The notes under the pieces were generated by a model. The model was not told where the DNA came from, did not search any database, and saw nothing but the letters and a program-made list of their open reading frames with translations. This document shows, piece after piece, positions 11,695-23,043 of a stretch of DNA of 64,000 bases. The stretch lies in NCBI GenBank assembly GCA_029953675.1, contig JAMWBK010000009.1, positions 744,001 through 808,000 of the forward strand, read 5' to 3'. Both the position numbers and the translations under genes were made by a program. This stretch comes from Rhodosorus marinus. Lineage: Eukaryota > Rhodophyta > Stylonematophyceae > Stylonematales > Stylonemataceae. Every line of letters begins with the position of its first letter. The first letter of the stretch is position 1.

Positions 11695-14600
11695 TCATTC
11701 CTCCTCTGACCTCTTCAGAGTTAAAGGCATGAACTTTCGCCCAGTCCCGTGGACATTGTAGAATTTGTTCTGAAATTCTACCCAATGGAGTCTCAAAGCA
11801 TGAAGAAAAGCGGACAATGACTCCATACCCATCAACACCCCGAGAGTCGCCGCGATCCACACCAAAAACCCAACCAATATGATCACAATATTCCCGCTGG
11901 ACAGCGGGAAGAAGATGAGCTTCTCTAGGAAAACGTCGCTCAATTCCGAGTGTGCCAAGCTTAACGCCCACAACCTGAGATAGCTGGCAGTGTTGCTGAC
12001 CGCGCCAAGTACAAACTCAATGGTGTGGATAAGCTGCCCCACGAAAACGTCTTGAAAATTGAATTCCTTCTCCGGCTTTTCTCCATCTCCTGCTCAAATG
12101 AGGACAGTTTGCCAAGACTCAGCTTTTCTGCAGGGTGATGGCAAGTCTGGCTGGCAAACCTCACCAGCTCCTTCGCCCTTTTTAACAAAAATAGTGTCAT
12201 CCGTATCACCTGGCTGATGCTCTTCTGTAGTGGACGAGGGAACTAGTGACTCATACCGGATCTTGTGGTAATGCCTTCTTCGCAGCAAGAGAGGTCTCGG
12301 GAGCAACATCCACGGTATGCAAACGAGAGCTAGAAGCAAAAGAACAACCTTTCGGACGCATGGAATTGACAGACTTGTTAGATTCGGTGAGAATCTGACG
12401 CAAAATTCTCACCCGGATCAGTGCAACGCTGCTCACCTGAACAACAGCCTGACCTCGGAATAGTGTGTTCTCTGGTGGTACCTGTCCCGGGCTCATGAAC
12501 ATCCCAATCAGAATCGCTTTCAGATCCGGAGGCTGGCAGTTTGGATCGTTCTGGCATTCTACAGAATTCCAGTCAGTCATCCACTTCACGAGAATCAGTA
12601 AGACGAGGTATCCAAATATAGAGCACATGAAGAGAATTTGGGGGATAAACACGAAAAATACGTCTATGCTCTCCTAAGCAGCGATCGAAGAAAAAATTTC
12701 CGGACGAGTTGGCACGACGTGAGTTGGTCAGCTTTTTCAATCACAGCTTTGGACACCGCAAGCACCAAACGCGTTAACTAATTGAGCATCACAAGTGTAA
12801 GTGGAGTATGGCTGAAGGTAAAACTAGGTTGCCTACCCGAAAATGGACGCCGTTCCAGAAAGAGTTAAATATTCCAACGATCATATGGGTGACTCCTAGC
12901 ACAATGGATAGCTTCATTTTGTACGAGTTGAACATCGCCAAGCTATTCTTGCTGATCTTCCAGATAGGATCAAAACCAAACGGGTACGGATTCAACGGAG
13001 GGTTCGCTGCACCTGGGTCGTCGCAGTTGTCAATGCCACAGGCCACATCGCTTTCATCTGTAAATTTCCACCTATTCGTTAGCAGAACCGCGAGACAGCG
13101 AGCGAATACTCAGTTGTCATATACCAACCCGAGGTCAGCCGCATTTACTCGCGAACAGAATCGTACCGGCTAACGAAGATGTTCATTGGGATGGCAAAAA
13201 CCTCGTTATAAATGAAGCCGGTGAAAATGGAGAACAACCCCATCAGGAAGATTATGTATCGACCATTGAAGCAGTACGCGAAGAACTCCGATCTCTTCGG
13301 TCCACTTTGAAAGGCTCGCTCAAAAATGATGAGGATCAACGCGAAGCACGCCATAATCACGCCATGACCAACATCTCCGAACATCACGGCGAAAAGGAAC
13401 GGGAACGTTATCACTGCAAACGGCGCGGGATTCATCTACGCATTTATAAAAAAAATTTGGTAGGTACTTCAAATGAACACGATGCGTTGCTGAAAACAAG
13501 GTTTGATAAAATAATCGTACCTCCTCATATTGTGCGATTCCGTAAGACTCAATGATAGCCTGAAAAACACTTGTAAATCTGTTGATTCGAAAATACGTCG
13601 GGGGCTCTCCTTGAGATTTTCCTTCTCCTCGTACTTCAACAAGAGACGGAGCCTGCATCAGGGAAAATAAAGAACGAGCAGGGGATCGCTCAGTACGTTT
13701 CCGAAGCTCTAGTACTGGATTTCCACTGAAATCTTTACCTGTGCGTTTGAGCTCAACTGGCCCCGCTTAATGCATGCAGTGAACTCCTCCATATCCGTGG
13801 ATGCTACCCATCCCTCAGCGATGAAGAGGCTCCTCGACGTATCATAATTCAGCATATTCGAAGCTTGCAGAATAGTTTTCTCGTCCGCGACAAAGTCCTT
13901 CCAAATGTCAAGATAATCTCTGTAGCTGCGTATTATCTCGGCTCTGCTCGCCTTCGTCGCAGTTATAACTAATTCGAGTTCCCTTAGCCGCTCGAGACAG
14001 GTTTCGTGCCTATCATTCGAACAGGATCACCAAAATTACATGTTAGTTCGCCATGCAGTGGCTTCGGGATGCGACGAACTTCTGCGCGATCTCTTACGAC
14101 TTCTCTCGCTCTTCGCTGTCCTCCGGAATTGGATATCGAGCTGCCTGAAATGCTGTACAGGTTCTTTCTACTTTTGATCTTACTTTTGATCCGGTCAGGA
14201 AGACGATAAACACTGTCCGTCCTTCGCTGACATCCTCTGACTTCACATAGCTGTTGCCTTTGGTCACGCGAAAAGTCGTTCTCTCGAAAGCTGCGCGCCT
14301 CTCCGTATCTATCATTCCAGCAACAAAGTTGACCAGGCCCTTCCCAGAGTGCGTTCCACTTTCCGCAGATAGATCTCTGAAAGCGTTCGCCGCAGCCGGA
14401 GTAAGCGCTCCCATTTGTCTCACAAGGGATTTCACGAACCCCCTCTCACTACGATTTGTGTCCTTGAATACATCCTCACAAGCCTCCAACACCAATCGCA
14501 TCTCGTTGAGCTCCTTATACGATTCCTCTATAGATTCTTCGTGGGCCGTGATCTCTTTTACCGAATGCTCCATTGTACACAAAAACTCGTCTAGATCCTC

Positions 14601-14894
14601 CAACTTCTTCGGACTCATGATCCTCCTGTCCTCCAGCTTGTTACTGTACCTGTAGTGCTCGTCCTCCTTGTACAACTTGGATCGCTCATCCAGATACCGA
14701 ATCCGACGAAGCATTTCCTCACATCGCCGAATCTCTGCCGCAGCCTCTTTTTGGAACGAGGACACCTCTTGATTCAGATCCTCCAGCTGAATAATCTCAC
14801 TCCGTGCCAACTCCGCGAGAGTATCATGAGCTGCAACTTGATCAAAGTACAGACGAACGTACGTCATCTCCTCAGACCTTAGAAGACTACCCAT
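11695..14894 (-). CDS. VPH1: V-type proton ATPase subunit a (116 kDa, Vph1 family)
   Basis: Complete eight-exon gene for an 839-aa protein, the usual length for subunit a. Exons: 14894..14098, 14009..13739, 13652..13521, 13435..13167, 13071..12837, 12673..12437, 12348..12165 and 12089..11695; the phases close exactly. Subunit a is the membrane stator of the V-ATPase V0 sector and holds the two half-channels for protons. The cytosolic N-terminal half (to about residue 400) starts [17 protein letters not shown], a family hallmark. The membrane half shows the conserved FGDVGHG and [10 protein letters not shown] motifs, [12 protein letters not shown], and the essential arginine in [15 protein letters not shown] (about R747). 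It ends with [19 protein letters not shown], typical of the family. The loop before the last exon is short and acidic/basic, as in fungal and algal members. Confidence 0.96.
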
Positions 14895-16650
14895 AATGTT
14901 CTATTCCACCCAAAACCCTCTCCACACCGCCACCACCCCCTTCCCTGCAAAATTCCACTTTCAACTATTCCTCCATAAAACTACCAACCTCTCCCTTCAT
15001 CCAACAAAATGTCCACCAAAAAAAAAAGTCCAATCATATAAGCAATCTCTGTATCAGCAATTCCAGTCTGTGAACCCCCCGCAAAAAAAAAACACTCCAA
15101 TCCCACCATCAAGTAACACCAGCACCTCCACACCCTTCTCATCGAACAGCACCGAAAAGGCGGCTCCCTCTGATGTGGGTCTGTTGTCTAACCCTACCAC
15201 ACTAACAATAGCCAAGCAGAAGTTTTTTCCCCCGTCAGACATCTGACGCGAATCCAATATCCTATAAAACACCAACCCTCAAAAAAAGGGGTCTCCAGCA
15301 CTCTTCTTTCACATTTGTTTTAACAAACAAAAAATAATTCAAAAATTGTCCTTTCCTGAATTTGATAGGAGACACCGCCCCCCTCCTTGGAGGTGACCAT
15401 TTTCTCAATATTCCAAGAATAAACTTTTATCATGACAGGCTGTCGTTTTGTATCGAATCACAGCAGGTTATGACGTGAATGTCTCCACTGAATTGGCCTA
15501 TTTTAGATCTTGTATTTTGTTAAAAGTTTGTTGTACTAGGTTAAATACTATCGTACTAATATTTACACTTTGAAAGTGTGATTTAATTGGCTAAGTGGTC
15601 GCCAAGAATAATGGGTTATAATTCTACTGCGTAAATACTATTTATTGCTTTCATTAAAACTTTTGAAGGTTTCTCCAGAAATATATAAAAAGTATCCGTA
15701 CCCCAGGACTGAATTGAGCATTGTCGGAGCCTGGTGTGAAAGTGATTGCCACAGTTGTACAGACCGGTCTTAAGAGGACTACGGATAGCCCGGAGTGGTT
15801 TGGGGGCTGGTTGCAGGTGGCGTTGATCTTTTTGTTCTGGCATTACACGCCACGCCACGGCCTTTAAGACCGTACATTAAGGACTCCAATTGAGCACATT
15901 TCATTGTAACAATCATACTGCAGTGGCGTGACCTGCTTCTGTTCGATCTGGACTTTTCCGATCGCTTAGTTCTTATAGAGTTGCCCGACGATGGACTCTT
16001 GTTTTTGCTAAGCACTTCGCTGGTAGTGATGTCCAGGCATCAAAGCAGGGGATCTGTTCTAGCTAGTGTCCATATTGCGACCCTTTGGTAGAGGTTTGTT
16101 TGTTGTCTGCAGCCTCTCAGGTCAAGCAATCGTACCGCAGGGCGATATAGTGCTTCACTGTATATTTCGCGCAGAGCACAGGCATAAGAGGCCTAAATTC
16201 TGCAACCGTCCTCGATGCAAACCATCGTCGGATTAGAATTGTATCTATTCTTCAGTGCATGTAGCTCTCGATGAAGACAACTACGGACAGGATCGAACCC
16301 ATAGCTCTGAAGGCCAACTTTTCCCATCCTTGTCATCTGGGATTCTTACGGCTAGACATCAAAATGAAGCGTCGGGCGCGCTTTCAATAAGGACCAGCTC
16401 TGGTCGAGCTAAAACGGGGAAGTTTCTTTTTCTTAACAGCTGGCATGCAGGCCTTGTACGTACGTTCTTTGCGCTCTTGGAACTGCTGCTTTCATTGGGT
16501 TTAGCATTTCTCCTTCATCAGGATAGATCCGAGTCGTAAGCATCCGTTGTTCAATGTCGCGCGAAGAGTTTACGCAGCCTGATCTATTGATTTCGTAACC
16601 TCCGCGGTTGGGGAGGAACAGATCCATGAGGAGAGGCCTTGCAGGAAGCG
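14895..16650. other. 1.75 kb gap between V-ATPase and RPA34-like genes
   Basis: The first ~360 bp are C/A-rich on the + strand, matching the G/T-rich sense-strand upstream tract seen at other minus-strand genes here. The middle is AT-rich. A 65-codon ATG frame on the minus strand (16433-16627) begins only 23 bp from the start codon of the next gene. It looks more protein-like than its surroundings but has no known domain. Other small frames at 15616-16015 (-) are not convincing. Confidence 0.35.
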
Positions 16651-17870
16651 ATGGACTACAAAATGGTGGAATCCGAGGATGTCGATCTTTGGCTGGTTCA
16701 AGTACCGAAAGACCAACCCGCGGAAGAATTTGAAGGGGCAGAGGTCAAAAATGGCAAGCTGACAACTAAGGACGGCCGGACCTTTCGATTTCTAGACGGA
16801 CTCGCCGTTGATGAGATAGTGAACGTTTTCTACGACCCGGACCAAAAGGGGCATGTCTTTGGTGAGTACGATTCCTCTTTCGTTCATACTATTCAGCTTG
16901 CCAGCCAAACCGTCGCTCTCTTAACTATTGACCTTGATTCTGTTGCGCGCCTGTGATCGTAGGGAAAGGATTCACTTCAGGGTACAGGTTAACGGCAGAG
17001 AGTAAGCACTGGACGTCTGAGAAGGAGCTTCCTCAATGGCAGCACAGAGAATATCCGCATCAGATTGAAGAGGCTGCAGGAACCCCTAAGATGGTTGGCT
17101 CAGCTGCGATTATCTCGAAAGGCCGCGGAGGCAGTTCTAGTACGACTGCTGTCCAGGAAGCTGTAGGGTTGAGTGAAACGGTTGAGGTGGAGAAGTATAA
17201 CGTATCAGCAACGAAACTGAAAAATATTAAGAAGGAAAAGTCAACGGGCAAAGTTGAAAAGCCAAAGGCAGCGGACGGAGATGGACTTGGAGCTGTGACA
17301 GGTGCGGCTGTGACAGGCGATGAGGTGCGGGTGAAAAAGCCGAAAAAGTTAAAGGAGAAGCGAAAACGAGAGGAGGATAGTAGCGATGTACATAGGTATG
17401 CTGAAGGTGAGCCCAGGAAGAAGGACGAGAAGAAGAAGAGAAGAAAAGACGTAGACCCGCTAGGCACCAGTGATCGTTCGCATGAGTGGATTGATGAGGG
17501 GAGGAAACTGAAAGAGATGCGGGACAAGAAGGACAACAAGGACAACAAGGACAACAAGGTCGAGGACACGGAGGACACGGAGGACAAGAAGGACAAGAAG
17601 GACAAGAAGGACAACAAGGACAACAAGGACAAGAGGGAAAAGAGGGAAAAGAAGGAAAAGAAGGAAAAGAAGGAAAAGAAGGAAAAGAAGGAAAAGAAGG
17701 AAAAGAAGGAAAAGAAGGAAAAGAAGGAAAAGAAGGAAAAGAAGGAAAAGAAGGAAAAGAAGGAAAAGAAGGAAAAGAAGGAAAAGAAGGAAAAGAAGGA
17801 AAAGAAGGAAAAGAAGGAAAAGAAGGACAATTGGAAGAAAGCAAAGAAGAGGCGGGTTAAGGATATGTAG
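16651..17870 (+). CDS. RNA polymerase I subunit RPA34-like protein with Lys/Glu repeat tail
   Basis: Two exons, 16651..16861 and 16963..17870, give 372 aa. The first in-frame ATG was chosen; the open frame extends upstream only through TTG. The N-terminal ~130 residues contain VDLWLVQVPKD followed by a compact beta-rich stretch. In position and pattern this matches the 'W-L-I-x-x-P' dimerisation segment of yeast Rpa34 and animal CD3EAP/PAF49. In those proteins the segment pairs with Rpa49 as the TFIIF-like module of Pol I. As in them, the C-terminal half is extremely Lys/Glu-rich. Here it is encoded by a 9-bp minisatellite with 20 perfect copies at 17646-17825, and it ends WKKAKKRRVKDM, a likely nucleolar/nuclear signal. 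The family call rests on a weak motif plus architecture, so another KKE-tailed nucleolar protein is possible. Confidence 0.6.
17524..17825 (+). repeat. 9-bp coding minisatellite (GAAAAGAAG)n
   Basis: Twenty perfect copies of the 9-bp unit GAAAAGAAG occupy 17646-17825. They are preceded from about 17524 by degenerate 9-bp units such as GACAACAAG, GACAAGAAG and GAGGACACG. The array encodes (EKK)n after DNK/DKK variants. Because the unit is a multiple of three and free of stop triplets on either strand, all six frames stay open. This explains the long antisense frames here, which should not be annotated as genes. The perfect block must be recent or homogenised, since the flanking units have drifted. 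Confidence 0.97.
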
Positions 17871-18234
17871 GACAACCCAATGCGTAGGAGGAGCGATGGA
17901 AGCGGAAAGGAACGAAACGATGGCGGAGAATTGAGCCAAGAGTTGGATTAGCTTAGGGGCCTTGGGCGCAATCAGAATTTAGCTCACACCTGCCAGTGTA
18001 CATTGAAGATGTAGATACTGCACCGAAGCGCAACTTGAAACGTAAATCACTTTGTCTGTATTTCTGTTGATTGGTCTTGACCTCCGAAGTGAGCCCAGTT
18101 CCCAAAGGAAATCCTCGAATCTTTGGCGGGGTGTCCACCAGCAGGTCAAGAGGATCCCGACCGTACGTTGATACTGCTCCCCTTCCGAAGTCTGCTTTGT
18201 AAACTTTGATCTCAAGGACGTGTGGTACTGTTAG
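17871..18234. other. Convergent 3' intergenic space with an open extension frame
   Basis: About 360 bp separate the convergent stops of the RPA34-like and fumarate-reductase-like genes. On the minus strand the frame directly behind the TAG at 18235-18237 stays open for a further 94 codons, to a stop at 17953. It could be 3' UTR, a readthrough extension, or an alternative last exon (see findings). Confidence 0.4.
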
Positions 18235-21200
18235 CTAGCCGAATCGACACGATTTCGTTTCTGGGGATTCCAAATAGAGCACATTTTCCCGTTCTATCTT
18301 GCCCTCAAGCACGCTCTTGGTATCACCGTTGACGGCGACTATTACCTCCTCCTCAGGACCCCTCTTTGAGAGATGCGCTAATAGATGTGCACTACTTTCC
18401 ACTCTGATCCTTGAATACTGCACATCCGGGAGTAACGAATGGTCAGGGAGAACTGCATCCTCCAAAAGCAGGAACAACACGGCGCTAAGATTTTCAGCAC
18501 TACTTCGAAGCGTCTGGAGAGCATCGAAGGCCCTGTCCTCCGAGGCGATAACAGTAACGGACGGACCATTGACCGTTGCTTCAGAGGCCCGCGCATGAGG
18601 GTCCTCTACGATCAGAATGTCAACTTTCGCCCCAGGATAAATCCCCGGGTAATCTTTGGGGATTAATAAAGCAATGACCCCATGAATCCCAGCTGCCAGA
18701 TTTGGAACTACCCCACTGGTGTGCGTCTGGCTGCGAATTTTAAATCTCTGACCTGCGGGAGCGTTAACCTGGAAAACCAAACATCTTATCAGGACCGTAG
18801 ACAGGAGGCGGCTCCGTTCAGAACTGGTAGCTCACTTCATGAAGTGCGGAAGGAAGCTCCAGATAGGTCGTTTGATAACCATGGTAGTCATTGCTATTTA
18901 TACTTCGGACCCTCGACTCCGTCCATTGGTTGCGAACGAGCGGCGGAAGGGATTTCAAAGAGACCGAAGATGCACGTTCTCCGGCTATCCTCCCCATTAC
19001 AACGCACTCCAGAAGAGAGTTCCCCGCAAGTCGATTAGCGCCATGCATACCCCCTAAGAATTGTTCGAGTTTCAGACAAGCAACGCACAATAAAGCAAAG
19101 GGTCTGCAGCAGTGTTCAACGCATCCGTACCAGTAACCTCACCGGCGCCGAACAGTCCGGGAATAGCAGTAAACGAACTACCCGATTCACCCTTCTTGCG
19201 CAGTATTTCCCCGCTCGGTGAGATGCGCAGTCCTCCCATGGAATAGTGCAACGCCGGCGTAATTAGTGCTATCCAGTACTCGGCCGTGTCTTTCAAAGTT
19301 CCTCCTGGCAGGAGTGCAAGCAGGACTAATACCGTGAGCGAGCAGATACGTCAACGGCTTTGATTGAAGTTTTTTGTTTACGTACCAGATGGGTAGTAGT
19401 CTTTTCCGAACCTATCGGGTTTGCCGGACTTCCACGAACTCTCATATTCCTCAATTGTCTGCTCGAAGTCTTCCAGGGACAGTTCCTCCAGTTCCGTTAC
19501 GGCTTCATGCACGGAACGGAACCTGCTAAAAAGTCCCTTGGAGGCATAGAAAGCAGCGGAGGCAGCTCCAAAGCCATCCACCATCTCAGACGAAAGGACG
19601 AGCCAAGCCCCTTTTCTGTCCTCGGCTCCTACGCGGACAAGGGAAGCGCACTTTCCCGCAACATCAGACACTCGCGCACGCAACAATTTTATTGGCGCTT
19701 GTCATCATGCTGACCTTGATCATTCTTAGCCTCAGCCAGTAAAGTACCGAGCGAAAACCCGTTCTCCAAAATCGCGTTCGTGACTACGTCCCTAGGTGCA
19801 AGCTCGTTTACGAAACTGCCATACACAATAGTAGAACTTCGCGTACTTAGCCAAAAACCTACACTAAGGTTCCTGTCAACCGCGTGTATATTGATACGCA
19901 CCGCTTTCCTTCAGCGTTGACAAGCATTCCTCCTGTGCCTCGCAAAGATTCAGGAGCAAGGAAATTTGTGCTAGCAAAGGGATCGCTTTTGTTGACAAAG
20001 GATGTCGGGTGCACCTAATTCACACCAACGCGAGAAATCGGTTCTTCCGGTTAAGATGACACAAAAGAACTCGCAAGGTACGCGCTCATTGAAACTGACC
20101 TGGACGTGCTCCATGTCGCGCGCGGCCGCTCCAAATTCCATTCCAAGCTTGATGCCGTCACCAGTTGCCCAGGGACCGTTCGTAGTTGGAAATTTCGCCT
20201 TCTCGCCAGCATATTTCAGCAGAACATCTCCACCAGCACAGTAGCCTGGCGTATCCAAGAGATAAGTCCTTCTCGAATCAACGTCATAAAGAGCTCGTGA
20301 AAGCTACCGTACCTCCGCTTGCCAGCACTACAGCATCCGCATGGATCTCTTCCGTCTCACCGGAAAACTCAGAAAGAACTCCCACAACACCACTCTCCTC
20401 AGAGCCGAGAAGGCCCTTTACCGCGTTGTTCAACTTGATGTTCAGTCTGTCTTTGTACTCATCTGACTTCAGTGCATCGATTAAAGTTTTCATTATAGTC
20501 CAGCCGACAGGCTGTGGGCGCCCGTCGGGCATAGGAGAAAATCGCCAGGTTCTGCGGAACGAGTGACCCCCGAGCCGTGTACTGTCCTTCATGTCAAGTT
20601 TGAGAGTTTCTCTCAACCACCTAAGCGCATCTGCACGGAATCGAGGGGATTCTTTCTTGAGTTATACCGCTCGTCCTAACTGGCACCTGGAACTGGGGGC
20701 TACCTGAGCTTTGAAACGCCACCATCTGAACCAGGTTCTCGTCGTTGATTTCATGGCCGGCTTTCAAAGTGTCTGCAATGAACTGATCGGGGCTGTCCGA
20801 TTCGTTTGTGTTCACACTATTCATTCCAGACGTTGCCTTTGCAGAATTGCCGCCAAGAAAGGCGTTCTTTTCTATAATCGTCACCGAACGGCAACCATTC
20901 TCCAAAGCCGTTACTGCCGCTGTCAAGCCAGCCAATCCCCCTCCAACCACGATAGTCGAGCCCCTAGTAGCAGGAATATCCTGTGCAAGCATAGATTCAG
21001 CGAAACTGGCCGTTTGCGGAAGGAGAGGCTTAAAAGGTCAGTAAACCAGGAATCCGGCTATCGCTCACCGATCTCAACGGCATCCCTGCGTTTCCTTTCC
21101 CGGTATGCCACAGACTTTGCAGAGTTAAAACTCCTGCAGCGAGAAGAAACGAAATCACTAAAGCAATGCGCGCCTTCGCAATCGGAGTCAAGCCAAACCG

Positions 21201-21284
21201 ACGAAACTTTGGCTCCTCATTGTCGACCACCTCCTTCTCACCAAGACCGGCAACCTCTACTTTCCTTCGTTGTCTTAGTGACAT
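18235..21284 (-). CDS. FAD-dependent fumarate reductase-like flavoprotein (Osm1/FRD family) with C-terminal extension
   Basis: Ten exons: 21284..21069, 21028..20704, 20630..20313, 20245..20100, 20014..19902, 19815..19715, 19628..19386, 19304..19131, 19053..18836 and 18768..18235, coding for 795 aa. A single membrane anchor near the N-terminus (ARIALVISFLLAAGVLTLQS) precedes the FAD domain, which starts with TIVVGGGLAGLTAAVTALE. Further hallmarks are FLGGNSAKATSGMN, FPTTNGPWATGDG, VQVHPTSFV, FGAGEVTGGMHGANRLAGNS and LLECVVMGRIAG. These are the active-site and FAD motifs of soluble fumarate reductases such as Osm1, which reoxidise FADH2 or NADH by reducing fumarate. After the FAD domain about 200 residues follow that resemble a decayed cytochrome-b5-reductase/FNR module (LELPSALHEVNAPAGQRFKI). 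Trypanosomatid NADH-fumarate reductases carry a comparable module. Exon 2 could instead begin at 20992 or thereabouts. Confidence 0.85.
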
Positions 21285-21654
21285 ATCACAACATTCAACC
21301 AAATTCAAACGAACAGCGAGGTCTTGGAAAAAAACATACGCACTTGTTCCTCCCCAAATCTACCCTCCCCCCCAAAACCCAACTAACAACCCCATCATGG
21401 CCTCGCCGGCAAAAATCCTCGCGAAACAAAAAAAAAGGTATTCGCACGACACCCTCAAGCGGTAAACCTTGGAATTTTCATTGTTCAGGAGAAAACTCCG
21501 GGCCAAACTAATACACTGAATGATACTGAGTGGGACGAAATATCTCATCCGGACAGAGGCTGTCCCGTTCTGTGTCCCACTGACCTTTTTGGCTGTTCTG
21601 GGGCGATTTTTAGTTCAGCTGAAAATTTAATCAATTTCCCACAACGCAAGAAAG
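21285..21654. other. Upstream region of the fumarate-reductase-like gene
   Basis: 370 bp between its start codon and the stop of the thioesterase gene, both on the minus strand. The + strand carries C/A-rich runs (around 21350-21380), i.e. a G/T-rich sense strand. No gene is visible. Confidence 0.4.
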
Positions 21655-23043
21655 TTAAGAGCCGGAGACGGGGAAGCCTTCCAGGAAGAACTTGTCGGAC
21701 TTCACGTCTCTTGAGACCTCAATACGTTCATCGAAGTCTCTTCTGGCGATTGCCTTCGCGCACCGTTGAAGTGCGTCCTGATCGTCGTCGGTGTGGTTGA
21801 GTCCCACCTGGACGGGTCTCCTGAACCCGATTTCATCAACGTTGAGCACGGTGAAGTACCCGCTGTGCGAGGTGACAATTCCGAGTCCGTCCATGATCTT
21901 ATCCACAAATGCCTCAATCTCAACTTCGATTGTAGTGTTTCGTACGCTGACCACTCGAGCGTGCATTTCCACCACATGCTCCGGCTTGATGGTTTGTCTA
22001 AAGTCTATGCGGTTCATCGAGATAACAATCATATGCGTATTCCCAGTGAATCGCTTGGCTGTGACCTGCGCAACTCCCAGCATCCAGCGCAAAACATCTC
22101 CACCAAAAATTATGTTCAAGTGGTTGTTGTGCCGGGGGAGCATTTGCTTTCTGACAACAACTTCCGTCTCATTCACAGTGAGGTACTCTCTCCTCGATAA
22201 TCCTTTTTCAGTTTCCGCTAACGCCGAAGCAGTGGGCATCGCACCTACACGTGAAGCACGAACTCGAGGTTAGATCCATACCCACCTCAAGCTACAAAAA
22301 GAAACCTTCCATGGGCACTGTCAGGAAGATCCATATCAGACCAAGTCAACCATGCAACGTGTCATCACGCGCAAGGGCAAAATAATGCGGAGTACACTGA
22401 TACATAGTAGTCGCGCAAATTACCTTCACTGGCAGCAGCTTTCTGGGCTGCCACCCAACGAACACTTAGTTCCTTCCGTCGCTTGGCAGATTCCATCATC
22501 TTCATTTCATTCTCATTCTCAACCTTGAGAGTGGGGATGTTCTTGTTCGGACGAAGTGTTTTAGGATCTATCGCTACGTAGGTGATGTAAGAGTATGCGA
22601 CAGTCTTAAACTTTCTGAGATTGAAGTCGTGCTTCTTAGCTTCAACGTGAATAGTGATCGACGATGATCCCACCAGGACAACTTGACCCTCAACTCTGAC
22701 CAGATCTCCATGGCAAATTGGAACTAGAATGTCTACTCTATCGAACGAAACAGTCGTACAGGGGCCCTCCGCGAAAGCAAAAGCAATACGCCCCGCCACT
22801 AAGTCCATTAACTCCAGAATGGCACTGGGGCTCAGAAGCTTTCCAGCCAACGCCTCCTCTGCTCCAAATCAGCAATTTCAAGAAGAGCATATGATAAGCA
22901 ACCTGCGTAGCAAACAAGCTAACCGTGGAAACTGAAAGTGGAAACTGAGAGTGGAGACTCTTCTCACCTCCCAGAACTTCAGCGAGGAAATCTTTTGCTG
23001 ACGATGCAGGCTTCTCTTTCTTAACCACACCATCCTCCGCCAT
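21655..23043 (-). CDS. Acyl-CoA thioesterase with two hotdog domains
   Basis: Three exons, 23043..22968, 22858..22424 and 22244..21655, give 366 aa. Type II acyl-CoA thioesterases hydrolyse acyl-CoA to free fatty acid and CoA. Each half is a hotdog domain. The first contains LSPSAILELMDLVAGRIAF, then a DLVRVEGQVVLVGSSSITIH sheet. The second begins MLPRHNNHLNIIFGGDVLRW, the family's H-x-x-H..FGG signature, with VISMNRIDFRQTIKPEHVVE next. The tandem arrangement and the segment between the halves (KTLRPNKNIPTL, family 'P.lkvesE') resemble ACOT9/ACOT7-type enzymes. The N-terminus (about 25 residues before the first intron) is Lys-rich and shows no obvious targeting peptide, so cytosolic or mitochondrial location is open. 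Exon 1 contributes just 25 codons. Confidence 0.85.

Noticed and set aside
16280-16340. GGTTCGATCC on the minus strand, tested as a tRNA T-arm
   Set aside because: No T-stem pairing, anticodon arm or acceptor stem could be built around it; no tRNA was found elsewhere either.
17060-17939. Three long antisense frames (205-271 codons, Phe/Ser, Pro/Ser and Leu/Phe repeats)
   Set aside because: They are the reverse-strand readings of the 9-bp minisatellite, which cannot contain stops in any frame.
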